Shown: piece by piece, positions 27,101-42,600 of the stretch
Layout: each line of letters begins with the position of its first letter
Position numbering within the stretch: the first letter of the stretch is position 1
Assembly: GCA_946800325.1 (NCBI GenBank)
Contig: OX326961.1
Location: 6,178,655 to 6,242,654, forward strand
DNA length: 64,000 bases
Direction: 5' to 3'
Source of the DNA: Luzula sylvatica
Taxonomy: Eukaryota; Streptophyta; Magnoliopsida; Poales; Juncaceae
The notes under the pieces: model-generated
Databases searched by the model: none
Seen by the model: the letters and a program-made list of their open reading frames with translations, nothing else
What the model was told of the DNA's origin: nothing
Made by a program: the position numbers and the translations under genes

Positions 27101-30100
27101 ACACTAAGGAAGTTTGTTTTTCGATTCAAAACAAGATTTTAACCCTTTGAGGAGTTCAAATAACGTGTTTTTAGATCATTTGTATCGTATCTGTTACTAC
27201 ATAACTTTTCACCAAATTTCACAACCACTAAGTAAGTTTGTTTTTCGATTCAAAACAAGATTTTAACGCTTTGAGGAGTTCAAATAACATGTTTTTAGAT
27301 CATTTGTATCGTATCTTTTACTACATAACTTTTCACCAAATTTCACAAACACTAAGAAAGTTTGTTTTTCGATTCAAAACAAGATTTTAACGCTTAGAGG
27401 AGTTCAAATAACATGTTTTTAGATCGTTTGTATCGTATCTTTTACTACATAACTTTTCACCAAATTTCACAAACACTAAGAAAGTTTGTTTTTCGATTCA
27501 AAACATGATTTTAACGCTTTGAGGAGTTCAAATAACGTGTTTTTAGATCATTTTGTATCGTATCTTTTACTACATAACTTTTCACCAAATTTCACAAACA
27601 CTAAGAAAGTTTGTTTTTCGATTCAAAACAAGATTTTAACGCTTTGAGGAGTTCAAATAACGTGTTTTTAGATCATTTGTATCGTATCTTTTACTACATA
27701 ACTTTTCACCAAATTTCACAAACACTAAGAAAGTTAGTTTTTTTGGATTCAAAACAAGATTTTAACACTTTGAGGAGTTCAAATAACATGTTTTTGGATC
27801 ATTTGTATCGTATCTTTTTCTACATAACTTTTCACCAAATTTCACAAACACTAAGAAAGTTTGTTTTTCGATTCAAAACAAGATTTTAACGCTTTGAGGA
27901 GTTCAAATAACATGTTTTTAGATCATTTGTATCGTATCTTTTACTACATAACTTTTCACCAAATTTCACAAACACTAAGAAAGTTTGTTTTTCTATTCAA
28001 AACAAGATTTTAACGCTTTGAGGAGTTCAAATAACATGTTTTTAGATCGTTTGTATCGTATCTTTTACTTCATAACATTTCACCAAATTTCACAAACACT
28101 AAGAAAGTTTGTTTTTCGATTCAAAACATGATTTTAACGCTTTGAGGAGTTCAAATAACGTGTTTTTAGATCATTTTGTATCATATCTTTTACTACATAA
28201 CTTTTCACCAAATTTCACAAACACTAAGAAAGTTTGTTTTTCGATTCAAAACAAGATTTTAACGCTTTGAGGAGTTCAAATAACGTGTTTTTAGATCATT
28301 TGTATCGTATCTTTTACTACATAACTTTTCACCAAATTTCACAAACACTAAGAAAGTTTGTTTTTTTGGATTCAAAACAAGATTTTAACACTTTGAGGAG
28401 TTCAAATAACATGTTTTTGGATCATTTGTATCGTATCTTTTTCTACATAACTTTTCACCAAATTTCACAAACACTAAGAAAGTTTGTTTTTCGATTCAAA
28501 ACAAGATTTTAACGCTTTGAGGAGTTCAAATAACATGTTTTTAGATCATTTGTATCGTATCTTTTACTACATAACTTTTCACCAAATTTCACAAACACTA
28601 AGGAAGTTTGTTTTTCGAGTCAAAACAAGATTTTAACGCTTTGAGGAGTTCAAATAACGTGTTTTTAGATCATTTGTATCGTATATTTTACTACTTAACT
28701 TTTCACCAAATTTCACAAACACTAAGAAAGTTTGTTTTTAGATTCAAAACAAGATTTTAACGCTTTGAGGAGTTCAAATAACATGTTTTTGGATCATTTG
28801 TATCGTATCTTTTACTACATAACTTTTCACCAAATTTCACAAACACTAAGTAATTTTGTTTTTCGATTCAAAACAAGATTTTAACGCTTTGTGGAGTTCA
28901 ATTAACGTGTTTTTAGATCATTTGTATCGTATCTTTTACTACATAACTTTTCACCAAATTTCACAAACACTAAGAAAGTTTGTTTTTAGATTCAAAACAA
29001 GATTTTAACGCTTTGAGTAGTTCAAATAACATGTTTTTAGATCATTTGTATCGTATCTTTTAGTACATAACTTTTCACCAAATTTCACAAATACTAAGGA
29101 AGTTTGTTTTTCGATTCAAAATAAGATTTTAACGCTCTGAGGAGTTCAAATAACGTGTTTTTAGATCATTTGTATCGTATCTTTTACAACATAACTTTTC
29201 ACCAAATTTCACAAACACTAAGGAAGTTTGTTTTTCGATTCAAAACAAGATTTTAACGCTTTGAGGAGTACAAATAACGTGTTTTTAGATCATTTGTATC
29301 GTATCTTTTACTACATAACTTTTCACCAAATTTCACAAACACTAAGAAAGTTTGTTTTTCGATTCAAAACAAGATTTTAACGCTTTGAGGAGTTCAAATA
29401 ACGTGTTTTTAGATCATTTGTATCGTATCTTTTACTACATAACTTTTCACCAAATTTCACAAACACAAAGAAAGTTTGTTTTTCGATTCAAAACAAGATT
29501 TTAACGCTTTGAGGAGTTCAAATAACATGTTTTTAGATCATTTGTATCGTATCTTTTACTACATAACTTTTCACCAAATTTCACAAACACTAAGGAAGTT
29601 TGTTTTTCGATTCAAAACAAGATTTTAACGCTTTGAGGAGTTCAAATAACGTGTTTTTAGATCATTTGTATCGTATCTTTCACTACATAACTTTTCACCA
29701 AATTTCACAAACACTAAGAAAGTTTGTTTTTAGATTCAAAACAAGATTTTAACGCTTTGAGTAGTTCAAATAACATGTTTTTAGATCATTTGTATCGTAT
29801 CTTTCACTAAATTACTTTTCACCAAATTTCACAAACACTAAGAAAGTTTGTTTTTAGATTCAAAACAAGATTTTAACGCTTTGAGTAGTTCAAATAACGT
29901 GTTTTTAGATCATTTGTATCGTATCTTTCACTACATAACTTTTCACCAAATTTCACAAACACTAAGAAAGTTTGTTTTTAGATTCAAAACAAGATTTTAA
30001 CGCTTTGAGTAGTTCAAATAACATGTTTTTAGATCATTTGTATCGTATCTTTTAGTACATAACTTTTCACCAAATTTCACAAATACTAAGGAAGTTTGTT

Positions 30101-32692
30101 TTTCGATTCAAAATAAGATTTTAACGCTCTGAGGAGTTCAAATAACGTGTTTTTAGATCATTTGTATCGTATCTTTTACTACATAACTTTTCACCAAATT
30201 TCACAAACACTAAGGAAGTTTGTTTTTCGATTCAAAACAAGATTTTTACGCTTTGAGGAGTTCAAATAACGTGTTTTTAGATCATTTGTATCGTATCTTT
30301 TACTACATAACTTTTCACCAAATTTCACAAACACTAAGAAAGTTTGTTTTTCGATTCAAAACAAGATTTTAACGCTTTGAGGAGTTCAAATAACGTGTTT
30401 TTAGATCGTTTGTATCGTATCTTTTACTACATAACTTTTCACCAAATTTCACAACCACTAAGAAAGTTTGTTTTTCGATTCAAAACAAGATTTTAACGCT
30501 TTGAGGAGTTCAAATAACGTGTTTTTAGATCATTTGTATCGTATCTTTTACTACATAACTTTTCACCAAATTTCACAAACACTAAGAAAGTTTGTTTTTC
30601 GATTCAAAACAAGATTTTAACGCTTTGAGGAGTTCAAATAACGTGTTTTTAGATCGTTTGTATCGTATCTTTTACTACATAACTTTTCACCAAATTTCAC
30701 AAACACTAAGAAAGTTTGTTTTTCGATTCAAAACAAGATTTTAATGCTTTGAGGAGTTCAAATAATGTGTTTTTAGATCATTTGTATCGTATCTTTTACT
30801 ACATAACTTTTCACCAAATTTCACAAACACTAAGAAAGTTTGTTTTTCGATTCAAAACAAGATTTTAACCCTTTGAGGAGTTCAAATAACGTGTTTTTAG
30901 ATCATTCGTATCGTAGCTTTTACTACATAACTTTTCACCAAATTTCACAAACACTAAGAAAGTTTGTTTTTCGATTCAAAACAAGATTTTAACGCTTTGA
31001 GTAGTTCAAATAACGTGTTTTTAGATCATTTGTATCGTATCTTTTACTACATAACTTTTCACCAAATTTCACAAACACTAAGGAAGTTTGTTTTTCGATT
31101 CAAAACAAGATTTTAACCCTTTGAGGAGTTAAAATAACATGTTTTTGGATCATTCGTATCGTAGCTTTTACTACATAACTTTTCACCAAATTTCACAAAC
31201 ACTAAGTAAGTTTGTTTTTAGATTCAAAACAAGATTTTAACGCTTTGAGTAGTTCAAATAACATGTTTTTAGATCATTTGTATCGTATCTTTTACTACAT
31301 AACTTTTCACCAAATTTCACAAACACTAAGGAAGTTTGTTTTTCGATTCAAAACAAGATTTTAACGCTCTGAGGAGTTCAAATAACATGTTTTTAGATCA
31401 TTTGTATCGTATCTTTTACTACATAACTTTTCACCAAATTTCACAAACACTAAGGAAGTTTGTTTTTCGATTCAAAACAAGATTTTAACGCTTTGAGGAG
31501 TTCAAATAACGTGTTTTTAGATCATTTGTATCGTATCTTTTACTACATAACTTTTCACCAAATTTCACAAACACTAAGAAAGTTTGTTTTTCGATTCAAA
31601 ACAAGATTTTAACGCTTTGAGGAGTTCAAATAACGTGTTTTTAGATCATTTGTATCGTATCTTTTACTACATAACTTTTCACCAAATTTCACAAACACTT
31701 AGAAAGTTTGTTTTTCGATTCAAAACAAGATTTTAACCCTTTGAGGAGTTCAAATAACATGTTTTTGGATCATTTGTATCGTATCTTTTACTACATAACT
31801 TTTCACCAAATTTCACAAACACTAAGAAAGTTTGTTTTTCGATTCAAAACAAGATTTTAACCCTTTGATGAGTTCAAATAACATGTTTTTAGATCATTTG
31901 TATCGTATCTTTTACTACATAACTTTTCACGAAATTTCACAAACACTAAGGAAGTTTGTTTTTCGATTCAAAACAAGATTTTAACGCTTTGAGGAGTTCA
32001 AATAACGTGTTTTTAGATCATTTGTATCGTATCTTTTACTACATAACTTTTCACCAAATTTCACAAACACTAAGGAAGTTTGTTTTTCGATTCAAAACAA
32101 GATTTTAACCCTTTGAGGAGTTCAAATAACGTGTTTTTAGATCATTTGTATCGTATCTGTTACTACATAACTTTTCACCAAATTTCACAACCACTAAGTA
32201 AGTTTGTTTTTCGATTCAAAACAAGATTTTAACGCTTTGAGGAGTTCAAATAACATGTTTTTAGATCATTTGTATCGTATCTTTTACTGCATAACTTTTC
32301 ACCAAATTTCACAAACACTAAGAAAGTTTGTTTTTCTATTCAAAACAAGATTTTAACGCTTTGAGGAGTTCAAATAACATGTTTTTAGATCGTTTGTATC
32401 GTATCTTTTACTACATAACTTTTCACCAAATTTCACAAACACTAAGAAAGTTTGTTTTTCGATTCAAAACATGATTTTAACGCTTTGAGGAGTTCAAATA
32501 ACTTGTTTTTAGATCATTTGTATCGTATCTTTTACTACATAACTTTTCACCAAATTTCACAAACACTAAGAAAGTTTGTTTTTCGATTCAAACCAAGATT
32601 TTAACGCTTTGAGGAGTTCAAATAACGTGTTTTTAGATCATTTGTATCGTATCTTTTACTACATAATTTTTCACCAAATTTCACAAACACTT

Positions 32693-35600
32693 AGAAAGTT
32701 TGTTTTTCGATTAAAAACAAGATTTTAACCCTTTGAGGAGTTCAAATAACATGTTTTTGGATCATTTGTATCGTATCTTTTACGACATAACTTTTCACCA
32801 AATTTCACAAACACTAAGAAAGTTTGTTTTTCGATTCAAAACAAGATTTTAATGCTTTGAGGAGTTCAAATAACATGTTTTTAGATCATTTGTATCGTAT
32901 CTTTTACTACATAATTTTCACCAAATTTCACAAACACTAAGGAAGTTTGTTTTTCGATTCAAAACAAGATTTTAACGCTTTGAGGAGTTCAAATAACGTG
33001 TTTTTAGATCATTTGTATCGTATCTTTTACTACATAACTTTTCACCAAATTTCACAAACACTAAGAAAGTTTGTTTTTCGATTCAAAACAAGATTTTAAC
33101 GCTTTGAGGAGTTCAAATAACGTGTTTTTAGATCATTTGTATCGTATCTGTTACTACATAACTTTTCACCAAATTTCACAACCACAAAGTAAGTTTGTTT
33201 TTCGATTCAAAACAAGATTTTAACGCTTTGAGGAGTTCAAATAACATGTTTTTAGATCATTTGTATCGTATCTTTTACTACATAACTTTTCACCAAATTT
33301 CACAAACACTAAGAAAGTTTGTTTTTCTATTCAAAACAAGATTTTAACGCTTTGAGGAGTTCAAATAACATGTTTTTAGATCGTTTGTATCGTATCTTTT
33401 ACTACATAACTTTTCACCAAATTTCACAAACACTAAGAAAGTTTGTTTTTCGATTCAAAACATGATTTTAACGCTTTGAGGAGTTCAAATAACGTGTTTT
33501 TAGATCATTTTGTATCGTATCTTTTACTACATAACTTTTCACCAAATTTCACAAACACTAAGAAAGTTTGTTTTTCGATTCAAAACAAGATTTTAACGCT
33601 TTGAGGAGTTCAAATAACGTGTTTTTAGATCATTTGTATCGTATCTTTTACTACATACCTTTTCACCAAATTTCACAAACACTAAGAAAGTTTGTTTTTA
33701 GATTCAAAACAAGATTTTAACGCTTTGAGGAGTTCAAATAACATGTTTTTAGATCATTTGTATCGTATCTTTTACTACATAACTTTTCACCAAATTTCAC
33801 AAACACTAAGAAAGTTTGTTTTTAGATTCAAAACAAGATTTTAACCCTTTGAGGAGTTCAAATAACATGTTTTTGGATCATTTGTATCGTATCTTTTACT
33901 ACATAACTTTTCACCAAATTTCACAAACACTAAGTAAGTTTGTTTTTCGATTCAAAACAAGATTTTAACGCTTTGAGGAGTTCAAATAACGTGTTTTTAG
34001 ATCATTTGTATCGTATCTTTTACTACATAACTTTTCACCAAATTTCACAAACACTAAGAAAGTTTGTTTTTAGATTCAAAACAAGATTTTAACGCTTTCA
34101 AGAGTGCAAATAACATGTTTTTAGATCATTTGTATCGTATCTTTTACTACATAACTTTTCACCAAATTTCACAAACACTAAGGAAGTTTGTTTTTCGATT
34201 CAAAACAAGATTTTAACGCTTTCAAGTGTTCAAATAACATGTTTTTAGATCATTTGTATCGTATCTTTTACTACATAACTTTTCACCAAATTTCACAAAC
34301 ACTAAGGAAGTTTGTTTTTCGATTCAAAACAAGATTTTAACGCTTTGAGGAGTTCAAATAACATGTTATTAGATCATTTGTATCGTATCTTTTACTACAT
34401 AACTTTTCACCAAATTTCACAAACACTAAGGAAGTTTGTTTTTCGATTCAAAACAAGATTTTAACGCTTTGAGGAGTTCAAATAACGTGTTTTTAGATCA
34501 TTTGTATCGTATCTTTTACTACATAATTTTTCACCAAATTTCACAAACACTAAGAAAGTTTGTTTTTAGATTCAAAACAAGATTTTAACCCTTTGAGGAG
34601 TTCAAATAACATGTTTTTGGATCATTTGTATCGTATCTTTTACTACATAACTTTTCACCAAATTTCACAAACACTAAGTAAGTTTGTTTTTCGATTCAAA
34701 ACAAGATTTTAACGCTTTGAGGAGTTCAAATAACGTGTTTTTAGATCATTTGTATCGTATCTTTTACTACATAACTTTTCACCAAATTTCACAAACACTA
34801 AGAAAGTTTGTTTTTAGATTCAAAACAAGATTTTAACGCTTTCAAGAGTTCAAATAACATGTTTTTAGATCATTTGTATCGTATCTTTTACTACATAACT
34901 TTTCACCAAATTTCACAAACACTAAGGAAGTTTGTTTTTCGATTCAAAACAAGATTTTAACGCTTTCAAGAGTTCAAATAACATGTTTTTAGATCATTTG
35001 TATCGTATCTTTTACTACATAACTTTTCACCAAATTTCACAAACACTAAGGAAGTTTGTTTTTCGATTCAAAACAAGATTTTAACGCTTTGAGGAGTTCA
35101 AATAACATGTTATTAGATCATTTGTATCGTATCTTTTACTACATAACTTTTCACCAAATTTCACAAACACTAAGGAAGTTTGTTTTTCGATTCAAAACAA
35201 GATTTTAACGCTTTGAGGAGTTCGAATAACGTGTTTTTAGATCATTTGTATCGTATCTTTTACTACATAATTTTTCACCAAATTTCACAAACACTTAGAA
35301 AGTTTGTTTTTCGATTCAAAACAAGATTTTAACCCTTTGAGGAGTTCAAATAACATGTTTTTGGATCATTTGTATCGTATCTTTTACGACATAACTTTTC
35401 ACCAAATTTCACAAACACTAAGAAAGTTTGTTTTTCGATTCAAAACAAGATTTTAATGCTTTGAGGAGTTCAAATAACATGTTTTTAGATCATTTGTATC
35501 GTATCTTTTACTACATAATTTTCACCAAATTTCACAAACACTAAGGAAGTTTGTTTTTCGATTCAAAACAAGATTTTAACGCTTTGAGGAGTTCAAATAA

Positions 35601-38600
35601 CGTGTTTTTAGATCATTTGTATCGTATCTTTTACTACATAACTTTTCACCAAATTTCACAAACACTAAGGAAGTTTGTTTTTCGATTCAAAACAAGATTT
35701 TAACGCTCTGAGGAGTTCAAATAACATGTTTTTAGATCATTTGTATCGTATCTTTTACTACATAACTTTTCACCAAATTTCACAAACACTAAGGAAGTTT
35801 GTTTTTCGATTCAAAACAAGATTTTAACGCTTTGAGGAGTTCAAATAACGTGTTTTTAGATCATTTGTATCGTATCTTTTACTACATAACTTTTCACCAA
35901 ATTTCACAAACACTAAGAAAGTTTGTTTTTCGATTCAAAACAAGATTTTAACGCTTTGAGGAGTTCAAATAACGTGTTTTTAGATCATTTGTATCGTATC
36001 TTTTACTACATAACTTTTCACCAAATTTCACAAACACTTAGAAAGTTTGTTTTTCGATTCAAAACAAGATTTTAACCCTTTGAGGAGTTCAAATAACATG
36101 TTTTTGGATCATTTGTATCGTATCTTTTACTACATAACTTTTCACCAAATTTCACAAACACTAAGAAAGTTTGTTTTTCGATTCAAAACAAGATTTTAAC
36201 CCTTTGATGAGTTCAAATAACATGTTTTTAGATCATTTGTATCGTATCTTTTACTACATAACTTTTCACCAAATTTCACAAACACTAAGGAAGTTTGTTT
36301 TTCGATTCAAAACAAGATTTTAACGCTTTGAGGAGTTCAAATAACGTGTTTTTAGATCATTTGTATCGTATCTTTTACTACATAACTTTTCACCAAATTT
36401 CACAAACACTAAGGAAGTTTGTTTTTCGATTCAAAACAAGATTTTAACCCTTTGAGGAGTTCAAATAACGTGTTTTTAGATCATTTGTATCGTATCTGTT
36501 ACTACATAACTTTTCACCAAATTTCACAACCACTAAGTAAGTTTGTTTTTCGATTCAAAACAAGATTTTAACGCTTTGAGGAGTTCAAATAACATGTTTT
36601 TAGATCATTTGTATCGTATCTTTTACTGCATAACTTTTCACCAAATTTCACAAACACTAAGAAAGTTTGTTTTTCTATTCAAAACAAGATTTTAACGCTT
36701 TGAGGAGTTCAAATAACATGTTTTTAGATCGTTTGTATCGTATCTTTTACTACATAACTTTTCACCAAATTTCACAAACACTAAGAAAGTTTGTTTTTCG
36801 ATTCAAAACATGATTTTTACGCTTTGAGGAGTTCAAATAACTTGTTTTTAGATCATTTGTATCGTATCTTTTACTACATAACTTTTCACCAAATTTCACA
36901 AACACAAAGAAAGTTTGTTTTTCGATTCAAACCAAGATTTTAACGCTTTGAGGAGTTCAAATAACGTGTTTTTAGATCATTTGTATCGTATCTTTTACTA
37001 CATAATTTTTCACCAAATTTCACAAACACTTAGAAAGTTTGTTTTTCGATTCAAAACAAGATTTTAACCCTTCGAGGAGTTCAAAATAACATGTTTTTGG
37101 ATCATTTGTATCGTATCTTTTACGACATAACTTTTCACCAAATTTCACAAACACTAAGAAAGTTTGTTTTTCGATTCAAAACAAGATTTTAATGCTTTGA
37201 GGAGTTCCAATAACATGTTTTTAGATCATTTGTATCGTATCTTTTACTACATAATTTTCACCAAATTTCACAAACACTAAGGAAGTTTGTTTTTCGATTC
37301 AAAACAAGATTTTAACGCTTTGAGGAGTTCAAATAACGTGTTTTTAGATCATTTGTATCGTATCTTTTACTACATAACTTTTCACCAAATTTCACAAACA
37401 CTAAGAAAGTTTGTTTTTCGATTCAAAACAAGATTTTAACGCTTTGAGGAGTTCAAATAACGTGTTTTTAGATCATTTGTATCGTATCTGTTACTACATA
37501 ACTTTTCACCAAATTTCACAACCACTAAGTAAGTTTGTTTTTCGATTCAAAACAAGATTTTAACGCTTTGAGGAGTTCAAATAACATGTTTTTAGATCAT
37601 TTGTATCGTATCTTTTACTACATAACTTTTCACCAAATTTCACAAAAACTAAGAAAGTTTGTTTTTCTATTCAAAACAAGATTTTAACGCTTTGAGGAGT
37701 TCAAATAACATGTTTTTAGATCGTTTGTATCGTATCTTTTACTACATAACTTTTCACCAAATTTCACAAACACTAAGAAAGTTTGTGTTTCGATTTCAAA
37801 ACAAGATTTTATCGCTTTGAGGAGTTCAAATAACGTGTTTTTAGATCATTTGTATCGTATCTTTTAGTACATAACTTTTCACCAAATTTCACAAACACTA
37901 AGAAAGTTTGTTTTTCGATTCAAAACAAGATTTTAACGCTTGGAGGAGTTCAAATAACTTGTTTTTAGATCATTTGTTTTGTATCTTTTACGACATAACT
38001 TTTCACCAAATTTCACAAACACTAAGAAAGTTTGTGTTTCGATTTCAAAACAAGATTTTAACGCTTTGAGGAGTTCAAATAAAGTGTTTTTAGATCATTT
38101 GTATCGTATCTTTTAGTACATAACTTTTCACCAAATTTCACAAACACTAAGAAAGTTTGTTTTTCGATTCAAAACAAGATTTTAACGCTTTGAGGAGTTC
38201 AAATAACTTGTTTTTAGATTATTTGTATCGTATCTTTTACGACATAACTTTTTACCAAATTTCACAAACACTAAGAAAGTTTGTGTTTCGATTTCAAAAC
38301 AAGATTTTAACGCTTTGAGGAGTTCAAATAACGTGTTTTTAGATCATTTGTATCGTATCTTTTACTACATAACTTTTCACCAAATTTCACAAACACTAAT
38401 AAAGTTTGTTTTCCGATTCAAAACAAGATTTTAACGCTTTGAGGAGTTCAAATAACGTATTTTTAGATCATTTGTATCGTATCTTTTACTACATAACTTT
38501 TCACCAAATTTCACAAACACTAAGAAAGTTTGTTTTTCGATTCAAAACTAGATTTTATCGCTTTGAGGAGTTCAAAAACCTGTTTTTAGATCATTTGCAT

Positions 38601-39498
38601 CGTATCTTTTTTACTACATAACTTTTCACCAAATTTTACAAACACTAAGAAAGTTTGTTTTTCTATTCAAAACAAGATTTTAACGCTTTGAGGAGTTCAA
38701 ATAACGTGTTTTTAGATCATTTGTATCGTATCTTTTACTACATAACTTTTCACCAAATTTCACAAACACTAAGAAATTTTGTTTTTGTATTCAAAACAAG
38801 ATTTTAACGCTTTGAGGAGTTCAAATAACGTGTTTTTAGATCATTTGTATCGTATCTTTTACTACATAACTTTTCACCAAATTTCACAAACACTAAAAAG
38901 TTTGTGTTTCGATTTCAAAACAAGATTTCAACGCTTTGAGGAGTTCAAATAACGTGTTTTTAGATCATTTGTATCGTATCTTTTAGTACATAATTTTTCA
39001 CCAAATTTCACAAACACTAAGAAAGTTTGTTTTTCGATTCAAAACAAGATTTTAACGCTTTGAGGAGTTAAAATAACGTGTTTTTAGATCATTTGTATCG
39101 TATCTTTTACGACATAACTTTTTACCAAATTTCACAAACACTAAGAAAGTTTGTGTTTCAATTTCAAAACAAGATTTTAACGATTTGAGGAGTTCAAATA
39201 ACGTGTTTTTAAGATCATTTGTATCGTATCTTTTAGTACATAAATTTTCACCAAATTTCACAAACACTAAGAAAGTTTGTTTTTCGATTGAAAACAAGAT
39301 TTTAACGCTTTGAGGAGTTCAAATAACTTATTTTTAGATCATTTGTATCGTATCTTTTACGACATAACTTTTCACCAAATTTCACAAACACTAAGAAAGT
39401 TTGTGTTTCGATTTCAAAACAAGATTTTAACGCTTTGAGGAGGTCAAATAACGTGTTTTTTGATCATTTGTATCGTATCTTTTACTACATAACTTTTC
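32693..39498 (+). repeat. 6.8-kb satellite segment, copy 1 of a 6950-bp duplication
   Basis: This 6,806-bp segment recurs at 39643-46448 with a constant 6950-bp offset. Private markers match in every place compared: CGATTAAAAACAAG (32709 and 39659), ACCACAAAGTAAG, CTTTCAAGAGTGC, TTCGAATAACG, a TGATTTTTACG unit, GGAGTTCCAATAAC and CACAAAAACTAAG. I found no mismatch by eye. It contains an internal 744-bp (six-monomer) repeat near 34097/34841 and a block shared with about 31360 at a 4341-bp offset. Confidence 0.9.
37770..39480 (+). repeat. Diverged dimeric satellite subfamily (249-bp unit)
   Basis: Monomers alternate between two types. Type A has GTTTGTGTTTCGATTTC (125 bp) and type B has GTTTGTTTTTCGATTC preceded by TTTTAGTACATAA (124 bp). 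TTTACGACATAAC and TTTTTACCAAA variants mark the unit feeding into A. GTTTGTGTTT begins at 37781, 38030 and 38279, which are 249 bp apart, and recurs near 38900, 39149 and 39399. The same block reappears at about 44720-46430. Confidence 0.8.
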
Positions 39499-39642
39499 AC
39501 CAAATTTCACAAACACTTAGAAAGTTTGTTTTTCGATTCAAAACAAGATTTTAACCCTTTGAGGAGTTCAAATAACATGTTTTTGGATCATTTGTATCGT
39601 ATCTTTTACTACATAACTTTTCACCAAATTTCACAAACACTA

Positions 39643-42600
39643 AGAAAGTTTGTTTTTCGATTAAAAACAAGATTTTAACCCTTTGAGGAGTTCAAATAAC
39701 ATGTTTTTGGATCATTTGTATCGTATCTTTTACGACATAACTTTTCACCAAATTTCACAAACACTAAGAAAGTTTGTTTTTCGATTCAAAACAAGATTTT
39801 AATGCTTTGAGGAGTTCAAATAACATGTTTTTAGATCATTTGTATCGTATCTTTTACTACATAATTTTCACCAAATTTCACAAACACTAAGGAAGTTTGT
39901 TTTTCGATTCAAAACAAGATTTTAACGCTTTGAGGAGTTCAAATAACGTGTTTTTAGATCATTTGTATCGTATCTTTTACTACATAACTTTTCACCAAAT
40001 TTCACAAACACTAAGAAAGTTTGTTTTTCGATTCAAAACAAGATTTTAACGCTTTGAGGAGTTCAAATAACGTGTTTTTAGATCATTTGTATCGTATCTG
40101 TTACTACATAACTTTTCACCAAATTTCACAACCACAAAGTAAGTTTGTTTTTCGATTCAAAACAAGATTTTAACGCTTTGAGGAGTTCAAATAACATGTT
40201 TTTAGATCATTTGTATCGTATCTTTTACTACATAACTTTTCACCAAATTTCACAAACACTAAGAAAGTTTGTTTTTCTATTCAAAACAAGATTTTAACGC
40301 TTTGAGGAGTTCAAATAACATGTTTTTAGATCGTTTGTATCGTATCTTTTACTACATAACTTTTCACCAAATTTCACAAACACTAAGAAAGTTTGTTTTT
40401 CGATTCAAAACATGATTTTAACGCTTTGAGGAGTTCAAATAACGTGTTTTTAGATCATTTTGTATCGTATCTTTTACTACATAACTTTTCACCAAATTTC
40501 ACAAACACTAAGAAAGTTTGTTTTTCGATTCAAAACAAGATTTTAACGCTTTGAGGAGTTCAAATAACGTGTTTTTAGATCATTTGTATCGTATCTTTTA
40601 CTACATACCTTTTCACCAAATTTCACAAACACTAAGAAAGTTTGTTTTTAGATTCAAAACAAGATTTTAACGCTTTGAGGAGTTCAAATAACATGTTTTT
40701 AGATCATTTGTATCGTATCTTTTACTACATAACTTTTCACCAAATTTCACAAACACTAAGAAAGTTTGTTTTTAGATTCAAAACAAGATTTTAACCCTTT
40801 GAGGAGTTCAAATAACATGTTTTTGGATCATTTGTATCGTATCTTTTACTACATAACTTTTCACCAAATTTCACAAACACTAAGTAAGTTTGTTTTTCGA
40901 TTCAAAACAAGATTTTAACGCTTTGAGGAGTTCAAATAACGTGTTTTTAGATCATTTGTATCGTATCTTTTACTACATAACTTTTCACCAAATTTCACAA
41001 ACACTAAGAAAGTTTGTTTTTAGATTCAAAACAAGATTTTAACGCTTTCAAGAGTGCAAATAACATGTTTTTAGATCATTTGTATCGTATCTTTTACTAC
41101 ATAACTTTTCACCAAATTTCACAAACACTAAGGAAGTTTGTTTTTCGATTCAAAACAAGATTTTAACGCTTTCAAGTGTTCAAATAACATGTTTTTAGAT
41201 CATTTGTATCGTATCTTTTACTACATAACTTTTCACCAAATTTCACAAACACTAAGGAAGTTTGTTTTTCGATTCAAAACAAGATTTTAACGCTTTGAGG
41301 AGTTCAAATAACATGTTATTAGATCATTTGTATCGTATCTTTTACTACATAACTTTTCACCAAATTTCACAAACACTAAGGAAGTTTGTTTTTCGATTCA
41401 AAACAAGATTTTAACGCTTTGAGGAGTTCAAATAACGTGTTTTTAGATCATTTGTATCGTATCTTTTACTACATAATTTTTCACCAAATTTCACAAACAC
41501 TAAGAAAGTTTGTTTTTAGATTCAAAACAAGATTTTAACCCTTTGAGGAGTTCAAATAACATGTTTTTGGATCATTTGTATCGTATCTTTTACTACATAA
41601 CTTTTCACCAAATTTCACAAACACTAAGTAAGTTTGTTTTTCGATTCAAAACAAGATTTTAACGCTTTGAGGAGTTCAAATAACGTGTTTTTAGATCATT
41701 TGTATCGTATCTTTTACTACATAACTTTTCACCAAATTTCACAAACACTAAGAAAGTTTGTTTTTAGATTCAAAACAAGATTTTAACGCTTTCAAGAGTT
41801 CAAATAACATGTTTTTAGATCATTTGTATCGTATCTTTTACTACATAACTTTTCACCAAATTTCACAAACACTAAGGAAGTTTGTTTTTCGATTCAAAAC
41901 AAGATTTTAACGCTTTCAAGAGTTCAAATAACATGTTTTTAGATCATTTGTATCGTATCTTTTACTACATAACTTTTCACCAAATTTCACAAACACTAAG
42001 GAAGTTTGTTTTTCGATTCAAAACAAGATTTTAACGCTTTGAGGAGTTCAAATAACATGTTATTAGATCATTTGTATCGTATCTTTTACTACATAACTTT
42101 TCACCAAATTTCACAAACACTAAGGAAGTTTGTTTTTCGATTCAAAACAAGATTTTAACGCTTTGAGGAGTTCGAATAACGTGTTTTTAGATCATTTGTA
42201 TCGTATCTTTTACTACATAATTTTTCACCAAATTTCACAAACACTTAGAAAGTTTGTTTTTCGATTCAAAACAAGATTTTAACCCTTTGAGGAGTTCAAA
42301 TAACATGTTTTTGGATCATTTGTATCGTATCTTTTACGACATAACTTTTCACCAAATTTCACAAACACTAAGAAAGTTTGTTTTTCGATTCAAAACAAGA
42401 TTTTAATGCTTTGAGGAGTTCAAATAACATGTTTTTAGATCATTTGTATCGTATCTTTTACTACATAATTTTCACCAAATTTCACAAACACTAAGGAAGT
42501 TTGTTTTTCGATTCAAAACAAGATTTTAACGCTTTGAGGAGTTCAAATAACGTGTTTTTAGATCATTTGTATCGTATCTTTTACTACATAACTTTTCACC

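Noticed and set aside
2376..28512. Recurrent 69-92 codon open frames with MYRIFYYITFHQISQT or MFFDSKQDFNALRSS peptides as a gene family
   Set aside because: They are translations of satellite monomers. The 124-bp period shifts the frame each unit, and the longer frames appear only where +1 or +2 length variants postpone a stop.
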